Source: an uncultured Clostridium sp. (lineage in GTDB: Bacteria > Bacillota > Clostridia > TANB77 > CAG-465). Taken from it: 21,067 nt of DNA. The stretch covers positions 1 through 21,067 of the forward strand of contig CAJLBR010000018.1 in NCBI GenBank assembly GCA_905204915.1, in the 5' to 3' direction. The notes below the pieces were generated by a model, which was given only the letters and a program-made list of their open reading frames with translations, was not told where the DNA came from and ran no database searches. How positions within the stretch are numbered: position 1 is the stretch's first letter; each line of letters begins with the position of its first letter. The position numbers and the translations under genes are program-made. Positions 15,647 to 21,067 of this stretch are shown piece by piece.

Positions 15647-15677
15647 ACTAAGATATTTTACTGTATCTTAGTTTTTT
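15647..15677 (+). terminator. Rho-independent terminator of the pilus operon
   Basis: ACTAAGATA at 15647-15655 pairs perfectly with TATCTTAGT at 15664-15672 around an 8-base loop, and a T-run ends at 15677. It lies eight bases after the pilC stop. Confidence 0.92.
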
Positions 15678-15679
15678 GC

Positions 15680-15708
15680 TTGCAATTATTATGTATTCAT
15701 GCTATAAT
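15680..15708 (+). promoter_or_regulatory. Sigma-A promoter
   Basis: TTGCAA at 15680-15685 and TATAAT at 15703-15708 are separated by 17 bases, directly after the pilus terminator. It should drive the gene at 15765 on its own. Confidence 0.8.
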
Positions 15709-15764
15709 ACTCCTGTCATTAAGTTTAAATCTTAAAATAATTATTAAGAAAGGAAATGAAAAAT

Positions 15765-16319
15765 ATGAAAATTGGTATTGTGACTAAGGTGTTCGAACAT
15801 AGGATTTTTCCTGGCGAAACTTATGAGTTTATTGCAAATGACTGTAAGCGGCTTACAATAATTGGCACAAAAGGCGATAAAAAATCGAAAGTCATACTAA
15901 GCGGTAAATTTGGTGAAGTAAACTTCGTGGGCTGCAATAGTGAGCTATGGACTGATAATTACTCTTGCCAAAGACTTAATATATTGAATTCTTCGGTTGG
16001 TGTGATTAGCGGAAATTTTAGTAATGTATCTGAAATGAATTTGGAGGAAAGTAAATTTGTATTTCATCTTCCACTTAACAAGGAGCATGAAAAACTTGTT
16101 ATAGATCATGTTTTAAAACTTACAAGATCTAATTTTGTTTTAAATGATTCAGACCTTAAAGCTAGAACACTGATTTTAAATGATGAGTCCAGACTCTTTT
16201 GTGAAGCAACAATTAACCAAATCAAACTTTCATTATATGAGCTCTATGAAGATGAAACATCGTATGTGGTATTTCCAAGTATCCCATGTCGTTTGAGTGT
16301 TGATGGAGTAACATTATAA
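15765..16319 (+). CDS. Unrecognised beta-rich cytoplasmic protein
   Basis: I do not recognise this 184-residue protein. It has no signal peptide or membrane helix. The pattern of short hydrophobic strands broken by Asn, Ser and Gly turns (for example LTIIGTKGDKKSKVILSGKF and LNILNSSVGVISGNFSN) suggests a beta-solenoid or stacked-strand fold. Five Cys residues are scattered through it. ATG 15765 is chosen over ATG 15756 because AAAGGAAA at 15750-15756 needs the longer spacing. The gene is monocistronic, with its own promoter and terminator, and its codon use is slightly less AT-biased than the pilus genes. Nothing links it functionally to the pilus. Confidence 0.7.
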   Translation: MKIGIVTKVFEHRIFPGETYEFIANDCKRLTIIGTKGDKKSKVILSGKFGEVNFVGCNSELWTDNYSCQRLNILNSSVGVISGNFSNVSEMNLEESKFVFHLPLNKEHEKLVIDHVLKLTRSNFVLNDSDLKARTLILNDESRLFCEATINQIKLSLYELYEDETSYVVFPSIPCRLSVDGVTL

Positions 16320-16325
16320 ATAAGC

Positions 16326-16360
16326 AACTGTCGAAATTATATATTTCGGCAGTTATTTTA
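16326..16360 (+). terminator. Terminator after the 15765 gene
   Basis: A 12-bp stem pairs 16326-16337 with 16343-16354 (one U·G pair) around a 5-base loop and is followed by ATTTTA. The T-run is short, but the position directly after the stop supports it. Confidence 0.7.
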
Positions 16361-16472
16361 TGGTTTAAAAATAAAGAAGTAAAATTCATTAATAATAGTA
16401 AATAATATTGATAAATAATTTTTCAACATATTTTCACAATTTTTATATTAATAAAGTTTTTAAATGATTTAT

Positions 16473-16478
16473 TATAAT
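16473..16478 (+). promoter_or_regulatory. Candidate -10 element for the coiled-coil gene
   Basis: A consensus TATAAT lies about 20 bases before the leader ORF. No good -35 is found at 16-18 bases upstream, so either the promoter is weak or another factor helps it. The rest of 16361-16472 is AT-rich and shows no other feature. Confidence 0.4.
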
Positions 16479-16498
16479 ATTGTATTAAAAGGAGGATA

Positions 16499-16528
16499 GT
16501 GAAAATAATAATTAATGATTATTTATAG
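16499..16528 (+). CDS. Nine-codon leader ORF upstream of the coiled-coil gene
   Basis: AAAAGGAGG at 16487-16495 is a near-perfect ribosome site placed correctly before GTG 16499. The frame reads nine codons (fMet-KIIINDYL) and stops with TAG at 16526-16528, which forms part of the next ribosome site (ATAGGAGG). The downstream ATG at 16538 is therefore within reach of a terminating ribosome. This suggests translational coupling or a short leader peptide. No attenuator hairpin is visible, so its purpose is open. Confidence 0.45.
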   Translation: MKIIINDYL

Positions 16529-16537
16529 GAGGAAATT

Positions 16538-16978
16538 ATGGAAAGTAAAGAAAAAATTAATGAATTAAATGAAAAATTTAAAACTGTTAGTGATAAAATA
16601 AAAGATTCAACAGAGACACTTATTATATCAAGTATGTATGCGAAAGATGAGTTAGATAATAAATTAAAGAAAACTAAAGAAAATTTAAGTGAAACTCAGG
16701 AGAATATAAAACAATTGAATAAAAAAGGTAAAGATAAAATCTCTAGCAAATTATCAAAAATTCAAGATGAATTAAAAGAAGCTAAAAAGAATATTGAAAT
16801 AAAAAAAGAAGAAAAAAGTAAAGAAAAAATAGAAAAATATATTGATAGCAAAATTGATTATGCTGAAGATGCATTAGCATTATCACTTTTAGCTGCTCAA
16901 GAAGCAAAAATAGCTTTCTTAGAAGCTGTGAAAGCTCAAGCTGATTATGATGAGTTATATGGCAAGGAAGAAAAATAA
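16538..16978 (+). CDS. Cytoplasmic coiled-coil protein of unknown function
   Basis: This 146-residue protein is highly charged and almost wholly helical. A long Lys/Glu-rich coiled coil (about 1-100) is followed by a less charged, Ala-rich amphipathic helix, YIDSKIDYAEDALALSLLAA and onward to about residue 140. It has no signal, membrane helix or cysteine. The sharp change in composition suggests that the C-terminal helix is the conserved functional part, perhaps for oligomerisation or membrane or protein binding. A phasin-like or apolipoprotein-like packing is possible, but I cannot name the family. AGGAGG at 16527-16532 supports the start. It stands alone between its own promoter region and terminator. 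Confidence 0.75.
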   Translation: MESKEKINELNEKFKTVSDKIKDSTETLIISSMYAKDELDNKLKKTKENLSETQENIKQLNKKGKDKISSKLSKIQDELKEAKKNIEIKKEEKSKEKIEKYIDSKIDYAEDALALSLLAAQEAKIAFLEAVKAQADYDELYGKEEK

Positions 16979-17013
16979 TTTATAAAATATTTTATGAGTT
17001 TTAAAAATGTTAT

Positions 17014-17042
17014 AGTGAACTGCTTTATTGCAGTTCACTTTT
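17014..17042 (+). terminator. Terminator after the coiled-coil gene
   Basis: AGTGAACTGC at 17014-17023 pairs perfectly with GCAGTTCACT at 17030-17039 around a 6-base loop and continues into TTTT. Confidence 0.88.
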
Positions 17043-17043
17043 G

Positions 17044-17052
17044 TGTTATAAT
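17044..17052 (+). promoter_or_regulatory. Extended -10 promoter of the CmpB-family gene
   Basis: TGTTATAAT gives a TG-extended, consensus -10 immediately after the previous terminator. The -35 region overlaps the terminator stem and is poor, as is common with extended -10 promoters. The leader would be under 20 bases. Confidence 0.55.
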
Positions 17053-17076
17053 GGAGTAAATTATGGAGGAATGCGT

Positions 17077-17781
17077 ATGAATCTATTTTTAAATTTTGTA
17101 TTTATATTTTATATTGGTAGTACATTTGGATGGATTTTAGAGTTATTTTTTAGAAGAATAGTTCATGGAAAATGGGTAAATCCAGGATGTTTAATAGGAC
17201 CATATTTGCCAATATATGGCTTTGGACTTTGTGCACTTACTGGAATATATCTTATATTTTCTAATATGAATTTACCAGCATTAGTTATAATTTTGTTAAT
17301 GGGAGCTGCAATGACTTTAATTGAGTTAATTGGTGGTTTAACATTTGTAAATAAACCAGTAAAATTATGGGATTATAGTGATAGATGGGGAAATTTTAAA
17401 GGTATAATTTGTCCTTTATTTTCACTTATTTGGACTGTTATAGGAGCTTTGTATTATTATTTCTTAGCTGGATTTATACTAGAAAAAATAACTTGGTTTC
17501 ATAATAATTTATCATTCTCATTTGTTTTAGGATTCTTTGTTGGAATATTGTTAATAGATTATATATATTCTACAAAAATGTTATCTAAGATAAGAAAATA
17601 TGCTAAGGACAATAATGTAGAAGTTAGATATGAAGAATTAAAATGTCAGATAAGAGAATTACAAGAAAAGAGAAAAGAAAAATACTCATTTATATTTGCA
17701 TTTAAACCTTCAATGGATTTAAAAGAATATATTGAAAAGTATAAAAAGGGATTTAAAACAAAAAAACATAATGATAAATAA
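17077..17781 (+). CDS. CmpB-family (putative ABC transporter permease) membrane protein
   Basis: This 234-residue polytopic protein matches the PF06541 family. It has an N-terminal helix with STFGWILELFFRR, then the conserved NPGCLIGPYLPIYGFG segment, a mid-protein ELIGGLTF, and KLWDYSDRWGNFKGIICP. Five or six membrane helices end near residue 165, and a charged helical cytoplasmic tail follows. The family is annotated as a putative ABC permease, but no ATPase or binding protein lies nearby and its role is poorly known. The start is ATG 17077, seven bases after TGGAGGA at 17064-17070; upstream in-frame ATGs overlap that site. Confidence 0.85.
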   Translation: MNLFLNFVFIFYIGSTFGWILELFFRRIVHGKWVNPGCLIGPYLPIYGFGLCALTGIYLIFSNMNLPALVIILLMGAAMTLIELIGGLTFVNKPVKLWDYSDRWGNFKGIICPLFSLIWTVIGALYYYFLAGFILEKITWFHNNLSFSFVLGFFVGILLIDYIYSTKMLSKIRKYAKDNNVEVRYEELKCQIRELQEKRKEKYSFIFAFKPSMDLKEYIEKYKKGFKTKKHNDK

Positions 17782-17852
17782 ACGAAAGTCTTAGTCAAAA
17801 TTATTAAGTTTATTATTAATTTTTGTGATAGTTTATATAAAAGAGGTGGAAT

Positions 17853-18618
17853 ATGAAAAAAAATGGAATTTTAATTTTTATATTAGTGGTTCTTTTAGCA
17901 GTATTTTTAACAACAACTTGCATTTTTTATAAGAAAACGGCTGAATATAAAGAAAAATTACGGAACAAATCAAGATGAAAAACAATCAGAAATAGTAAAA
18001 GAAGAGAATGAAAACAAAGATAGTGATAATAGTAATCAAGAATTTTTAGAACAAAATGTGTATGATAATAAGATTCCTATTGGATTATATACTAAACAAA
18101 ATGGAAAAATGGTTCTTACCAAGGAAATATATTGTGATTGGAGCATGGAAAGTGTATTTTCTATATTTTATGCTATAGCGTCTAACGATGAAGAAATAAG
18201 TGGCACAAATTTCAAGTCTATTTTTAACGATTATTGGAGCAAGAATGTAACAGATTCAAAATATAAAATAGGATATTCTATAAAGTACTCTTTAGATAAT
18301 GGTGAGGTTGTTGATGAAAATATAATGACTCCAACTGAAGCAGAGGGACAATTTAGTAAGTTACAATTTTATCTTTATGATGATGTTACAGATATGGGGA
18401 ATAGGCCTTATTATCATATGAGAGAATATGAAATGACTGAAAATACTATGATAACATCTGTAAAAATTTGTGGTGATAAAGAAACACCTGAAATAAACGG
18501 TCCAATTGAACTTACTGTATTTACTTATAACGGTGATGAGGATTTTAGCGCCGAGAATGGCAAATATTTAGGAAATAGTAAATTTACGACTAAGATATAT
18601 AGAGAAAGATATAAATAG
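17853..18618 (+). pseudogene. Membrane-anchored extracellular protein, frameshifted after the anchor
   Basis: AAGAGGTGG and ATG 17853 start a 41-residue frame: a basic start and a membrane anchor (ILIFILVVLLAVFLTTTC), then a stop at 17976-17978. The next frame is open from 17911 and carries the rest: an acidic linker (NQDEKQSEIVKEENENKD) and a soluble domain containing VYDNKIPIGLYTKQNG up to 18618. Removing one A from the A5 run at 17953-17957 joins both into one protein of about 250 residues. This could be a true mutation, phase variation in a homopolymer, or a sequencing error. No internal ribosome site precedes the second part. The domain looks intact, and I do not know its function. Confidence 0.75.
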
Positions 18619-18633
18619 ATTTAGGAGGTAAAT

Positions 18634-18870
18634 ATGCACGAATTAAGGGTACCCAAACCAGGAGAGTTATATAAACATTTTAAAGGAACAATTCATAAAA
18701 TAATTTGTATTGCAAAAGATTCTGAAAATTTGCAAGATATGGTAGTTTATACCCATGAAGAAAATGGAACAATTTGGGTAAGGCCACTTGATATGTTTTT
18801 ATCTAAAGTTGATAAAAATAAATATCCAGATGTGGAACAGGTTTATAGATTTGAACTTATTAAACAATAA
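18634..18870 (+). CDS. DUF1653 family protein
   Basis: This 78-residue protein matches DUF1653 (PF07866). It opens PKPGELYKHFKGTIHKIICIA, then has DMVVYTHEENGTIWVRPLDMFL and closes with RFELIK. The family is a small single-domain beta barrel-like protein of unknown function. TAGGAGG at 18621-18627 gives strong initiation 15 bases after the upstream frameshifted gene, with which it probably shares a transcript. Length is normal. Confidence 0.9.
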   Translation: MHELRVPKPGELYKHFKGTIHKIICIAKDSENLQDMVVYTHEENGTIWVRPLDMFLSKVDKNKYPDVEQVYRFELIKQ

Positions 18871-18893
18871 TAAAGGATAATTATAAAATTTAC

Positions 18894-18921
18894 TTGTAAT
18901 TTTTTCATTTTATGATATTAT
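18894..18921 (+). promoter_or_regulatory. Candidate sigma-A promoter
   Basis: TTGTAA at 18894-18899 and TATTAT at 18916-18921 are 16 bases apart, just upstream of the gene at 18940. Each element has one or two mismatches to consensus. Confidence 0.5.
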
Positions 18922-18939
18922 GTATTTGAGGTGAATATA

Positions 18940-19575
18940 ATGAAGAAAAATGTAAAAATTTTAATTATCGTGTTGGCTAGTATAGTAGTGTTAGCAGGAC
19001 TTGCTGTTGGTGGATACTTTTTAAGCTTACATTTTACTAAAGTAAAAGCTTTAAAAGCAGTGGATGAAGTTTTCGTATCACTAAAATCAGGGGACGTTAA
19101 CCAACTTAAAAAATACATAAATTTAAGTGATAGTGAAAGTACTAGCGATGAAGTTACAGACGGCGATGAAGAAGATGACGATAATAAAACAGCATTAATT
19201 ATGCTTAAAAATTTAAATTATGAAGTTGTTGATACAGATATAGGATTCAAAAATTGTACAATTACTTTAAATGTTAGCAATAAGGATATAAAAACTGTAT
19301 TTTCAAAATATATAAGCAATCTGTTTTCACTAGCAATTTCTAGTGCTTTTGGTCAAATCACTGAAGAAGAATTAAATCAAAAAGCTGAAGAAACTTTGGA
19401 AAAAGAATATAATTCTGATGAAGTTGAAACTGTTACAAATCCACTTACTCTAAATCTTGTAAAAGAAAATGGTAAATGGAAGGTTGAGTTTGATAAAACA
19501 GAATTATTAAATGCTGTACTTCCTGGTTATACTGAAGTTATAGAATCATTAAGTTCAATATCAATTGGTGAATAA
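18940..19575 (+). CDS. Membrane-anchored protein with NTF2-like (DUF4878/DUF5105-type) domain
   Basis: The 211-residue product has an N-terminal anchor (about residues 5-28, ILIIVLASIVVLAGLAVGGY), then a helix with ALKAVDEVFVSLKSGDVNQL. An Asp/Glu-rich loop (about 62-80) follows, and the end has LNLVKENGKWKV. A helix ('do-this-many-times' residue counter), an acidic loop and a closing strand with xGKWKV are typical of small extracytoplasmic NTF2-like proteins grouped as DUF4878 or DUF5105. There is no lipobox Cys, so it is anchored by the helix. ATG 18940 fits AGGTGA at 18929-18934; GTG 18931 lies on that site. Function unknown. Confidence 0.75.
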   Translation: MKKNVKILIIVLASIVVLAGLAVGGYFLSLHFTKVKALKAVDEVFVSLKSGDVNQLKKYINLSDSESTSDEVTDGDEEDDDNKTALIMLKNLNYEVVDTDIGFKNCTITLNVSNKDIKTVFSKYISNLFSLAISSAFGQITEEELNQKAEETLEKEYNSDEVETVTNPLTLNLVKENGKWKVEFDKTELLNAVLPGYTEVIESLSSISIGE

Positions 19576-19580
19576 TTATT

Positions 19581-19623
19581 AAATTCTTATATTAGACTAT
19601 ATGTCTAGTATAGGAATTTTTTT
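19581..19623 (+). terminator. Terminator after the 18940 gene
   Basis: A 17-bp stem with U·G pairs (19581-19597 with 19603-19619) closes a 5-base loop and is followed by a T-run to 19623. Confidence 0.88.
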
Positions 19624-19684
19624 GTATTATAGGAAATATTGTTTTTTAATAAAAATATATAAAATAGAAAGAGCATGAAAAGAG

Positions 19685-19706
19685 AGCATACCGAGTATGC
19701 TTTTTT
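19685..19706 (+). terminator. Second terminator-like hairpin, no gene of its own
   Basis: AGCATAC at 19685-19691 pairs perfectly with GTATGCT at 19695-19701 around a CGA loop, with T6 following. No ORF lies between it and the previous terminator. It is either a back-up terminator or the end of a very short RNA. Confidence 0.6.
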
Positions 19707-19721
19707 ATATTATATAATAAA

Positions 19722-19748
19722 AATAAATGGTAAAAATTACCATTTATT
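19722..19748. repeat. Perfect 12-bp palindrome between convergent genes
   Basis: AATAAATGGTAA at 19722-19733 pairs with TTACCATTTATT at 19737-19748 around AAA. It is symmetric on both strands and sits in the gap between convergent genes, so it may act as a bidirectional terminator or mark an insertion boundary. Confidence 0.5.
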
Positions 19749-19751
19749 ATA

Positions 19752-19791
19752 ATAAAACATAAAAGAAAGCCCCCGTAATTCCAGGGACTTT
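19752..19791 (-). terminator. Terminator of the minus-strand gene
   Basis: On the minus strand AAAGTCCC (19791-19784) pairs with GGGGCTTT (19773-19766) through one U·G pair, and a T-rich tract follows (TCTTTTATGTTTTATT). On the plus strand the same position is a C-A mismatch, so the hairpin is specific to the minus strand. Confidence 0.7.
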
Positions 19792-19804
19792 TGTTGTATG
19801 CATA

Positions 19805-20194
19805 TCATCCTACTGTAATGATATACAGGCTGTTGTGAGTTCTTACGCAATAAACGTTAGAGCCCATGTAGTTGACTTCTTGTGCGGGGGATGTCATAGC
19901 ATTCTTCGAAATCGGCCGGCCATTTACTACCTGAATAATTGAACACTGTACGCGCTCATTTACAACAGGGATTGATCTTGATACGCCGATGAAAACTCTT
20001 GACGGGTCTTCTTTTACGTCATCAAACCAGCAATCATTGAAATGTCCAGCGATGCCCTTCAAAGTAAGGTCTGTCTGCCATCCTTTATCAGTGACGTTAA
20101 TCACTTCATATACCTGTCCAACTACTAGTTCTGTAGGATCAGTGCATCCATAATAGCTCTCAGTTCCGCCGTTATACTTAACCAGTCTTGCCAT
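19805..20194 (-). CDS. Unrecognised protein, GC-richer, probably acquired
   Basis: I do not recognise this 129-residue protein as a named family. The N-terminal half (RLVKYNGGTESYYGCTDPTE, then VVGQVYEVINVTDKGWQTD) looks like a small SH3-like barrel. The C-terminal half ends TSPAQEVNYMGSNVYCVRTH then NSLYIITV, a pattern I associate with small phage or mobile-element proteins. The codons are visibly richer in G and C than in every other gene of the window, for example the run of GCCGGCC near 19911. It has its own promoter, a GGAGGA site eight bases before ATG, and its own terminator, and it lies next to integrase debris. Transfer from another host is likely; the function is unknown. Confidence 0.7.
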   Translation of the reverse strand: MARLVKYNGGTESYYGCTDPTELVVGQVYEVINVTDKGWQTDLTLKGIAGHFNDCWFDDVKEDPSRVFIGVSRSIPVVNERVQCSIIQVVNGRPISKNAMTSPAQEVNYMGSNVYCVRTHNSLYIITVG

Positions 20195-20248
20195 AATAAA
20201 ATTCCTCCATATAAAAATTTCGATTGGATTGAAAATACTCTTAGATTA

Positions 20249-20277
20249 ATTATAACATATTTTACATAAAAAAGCAA
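20249..20277 (-). promoter_or_regulatory. Promoter of the minus-strand gene
   Basis: On the minus strand TTGCTT (20277-20272) and a TG-extended TATAAT (20254-20249, with TGT at 20257-20255) are 17 bases apart. The transcript would have a leader of about 48 bases before ATG at 20194. Confidence 0.75.
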
Positions 20278-20339
20278 ATTTGAAAGAAATACAATGTATA
20301 ATATACAAATGAAAAAAATGGAAGGGAGTGAAAAAAGAG

Positions 20340-20358
20340 GGGCTCATAACTCTAAGGT
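20340..20358 (+). other. Possible attachment-site core resembling initiator tRNA-Met
   Basis: GGGCTCATAACTCTAAGGT matches the anticodon arm and start of the variable region of bacterial initiator tRNA-Met (GGGCTCATAACCCGAAGGT, recalled consensus) at 17 of 19 positions. The acceptor, D and T arms are not present, so this is not a tRNA gene. A tRNA anticodon fragment beside a tyrosine integrase is the usual form of an att core, which makes an att site the best reading. Confidence 0.5.
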
Positions 20359-20393
20359 GAGTTTGAAAGAAATTTGCCTTACAATTTTAATTT

Positions 20394-20428
20394 AATCGTT
20401 ACAGCTTGAATGGTTGTAGCGATTTTTT
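20394..20428 (+). terminator. Terminator-like hairpin beside the att-like site
   Basis: AATCGTTACA at 20394-20403 pairs with TGTAGCGATT at 20415-20424 (one U·G) around an 11-base loop and ends in T6. No gene reads into it from the left on the plus strand, so it may be a leftover of the insertion target or of the element. Confidence 0.65.
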
Positions 20429-20448
20429 GTTGCCTTTAATTGGTTGCT

Positions 20449-20512
20449 ATAATGCTTAAAAATAGCATTATTATGTCAAATTGGGGAGAAATTGGGGATC
20501 AACTTCCCAATT
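20449..20512. repeat. Hairpin and GGGG-containing direct repeats left of the integrase
   Basis: ATAATGCT (20449-20456) pairs with AGCATTAT (20464-20471). Two copies of AAATTGGGGA (20478-20487 and 20489-20498) follow at an 11-base period, then the inverse TCCCAATT at 20505-20512. Between the att-like core and the integrase such repeats could be integrase arm-binding sites. No gene is seen in 20195-20535 apart from this. Confidence 0.4.
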
Positions 20513-20644
20513 GACGTAGAATCTCTAAGAAATGCTCATTTCATAAAAATTCTTAAAGTTATTTTTACAACAAAGTAAATAAAAAAAATATAAATATGAG
20601 AGTCACAAAAAAGATTTTTAGATAATATTGAATTTCTAATTTGA

Positions 20645-21067
20645 TTGCCTTTTAACTTTTGCAAATTATCAACAAGAATTTTAGTTTGTTCTTCATTAAA
20701 TGACGTCTTAACGGCTTAGATGTTTTGGGTGGTTGAACACGTTCAGCGGGATTGCTTACAATAAGTTGCCAATATACTGCTTTATGAAGCATTGTTGATA
20801 GCAAACGATGGTGCTCTAATATTGTCTTTTGAGATAGTGGCTTTCTTGTTTTCTTTCCATTGTTGTTTTTCCTTCTAACAATTTGAGTATATTCTTCAAG
20901 TAAATCATAAAATCTCATTATGTCTGTTGGCTTGATTTTATTTAGTTTATAATGTCCAAAATATGGAGTGATCCTTGTTTCTAGCATACGCTTGTATCTA
21001 TAATAAGTTGAGGGTGCTAGTTCTTTTAATGCATAATCTTTTGTCCATATTTCCACATATTGTGCAA
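20645..21067 (-). pseudogene. Tyrosine integrase remnant, frameshifted and truncated
   Basis: The minus strand encodes the N-terminal SAM-like (core-binding) domain of a phage or ICE tyrosine recombinase: WTKDYALKELAPSTYYRYK, ITPYFGHYKLNKIKPTDIM and LSQKTILEHHRLLSTMLHKA, then NPAERVQPPKTSK. After that the frame breaks near 20705: the adjacent frame continues as NEEQTKILVDNLQKLKGNQ, the expected start of the catalytic domain. Similarity stops near 20645, and the Arg-His-Arg-Tyr catalytic domain is missing. The frame is open to the right edge, so the 5' end lies outside the window. The enzyme cannot be active. It marks a decayed mobile element. Confidence 0.85.

Noticed and set aside
19624..19706. 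Small RNA gene between the two plus-strand terminators
   Set aside because: The best promoter-like pair (TTGTTT at 19639, TAAAAT at 19660) has only 15-base spacing and would leave a transcript of about 35 bases, mostly terminator.
20335..20365. Complete tRNA-Met gene
   Set aside because: Only the anticodon-arm region matches; no acceptor, D or T arm can be folded around it.
1..21067. CRISPR array or toxin-antitoxin pair
   Set aside because: No regularly spaced repeats of CRISPR length and no small two-gene pair with recognisable toxin or antitoxin motifs were seen on either strand.

Overview
The window comes from a very AT-rich, endospore-forming member of the Clostridia (Firmicutes). The basis is a complete spoIIIA operon, AGGAGG-type ribosome binding sites, frequent GTG and TTG starts, and a type IV pilus (T4P) set with no secretin or other outer-membrane part. 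The species cannot be told from the sequence; an uncultured gut-type Clostridia lineage is a guess.

Layout. (1) 91-5097 holds spoIIIAA-AB-AC-AD-AE-AF-AG-AH in canonical order, ended by a 15-bp perfect hairpin with a T-run. These genes build the mother-cell half of the channel joining mother cell and forespore. (2) 5221-5375 is a promoter and leader with a two-part hairpin. (3) 5376-15639 is one T4P operon, all on the + strand and ended by a terminator. It encodes a PilM-PilN fusion, a PilO-like protein, a small PilP-like protein, a pilin-like membrane protein without a processing site, a major pilin set off by hairpins, a fusion of the N-terminal half of prepilin peptidase to a minor pilin, two further pilin-like proteins, PilB, PilT and PilC. 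(4) 15765-19575 is a run of small, separately transcribed housekeeping or unknown genes: an unrecognised beta-rich protein, a coiled-coil protein behind a 9-codon leader ORF, a CmpB-family membrane protein, a frameshifted membrane-anchored protein, a DUF1653 protein and a membrane-anchored NTF2-like protein. (5) 19760-21067 looks like acquired DNA: a more GC-rich minus-strand gene with its own promoter and terminator, a short sequence resembling the anticodon arm of initiator tRNA-Met, and a frameshifted, truncated tyrosine integrase running off the window.

How the pilus genes would work together: PilB (extension) and PilT (retraction) act on the PilC platform. The PilM-N/PilO/PilP-like subcomplex links the cytoplasmic motor to the cell envelope. 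The major pilin makes the fibre, and the three pilin-like proteins encoded between it and pilB would prime or tip it. No aspartyl prepilin peptidase domain is present here, although the zinc-binding N-terminal half of that enzyme is fused in frame to a minor pilin. This rewired pilus is the most interesting part of the window: PilD-N::pilin and PilM::PilN fusions, pilins without Glu+5, and a pilin-fold protein that cannot be processed.
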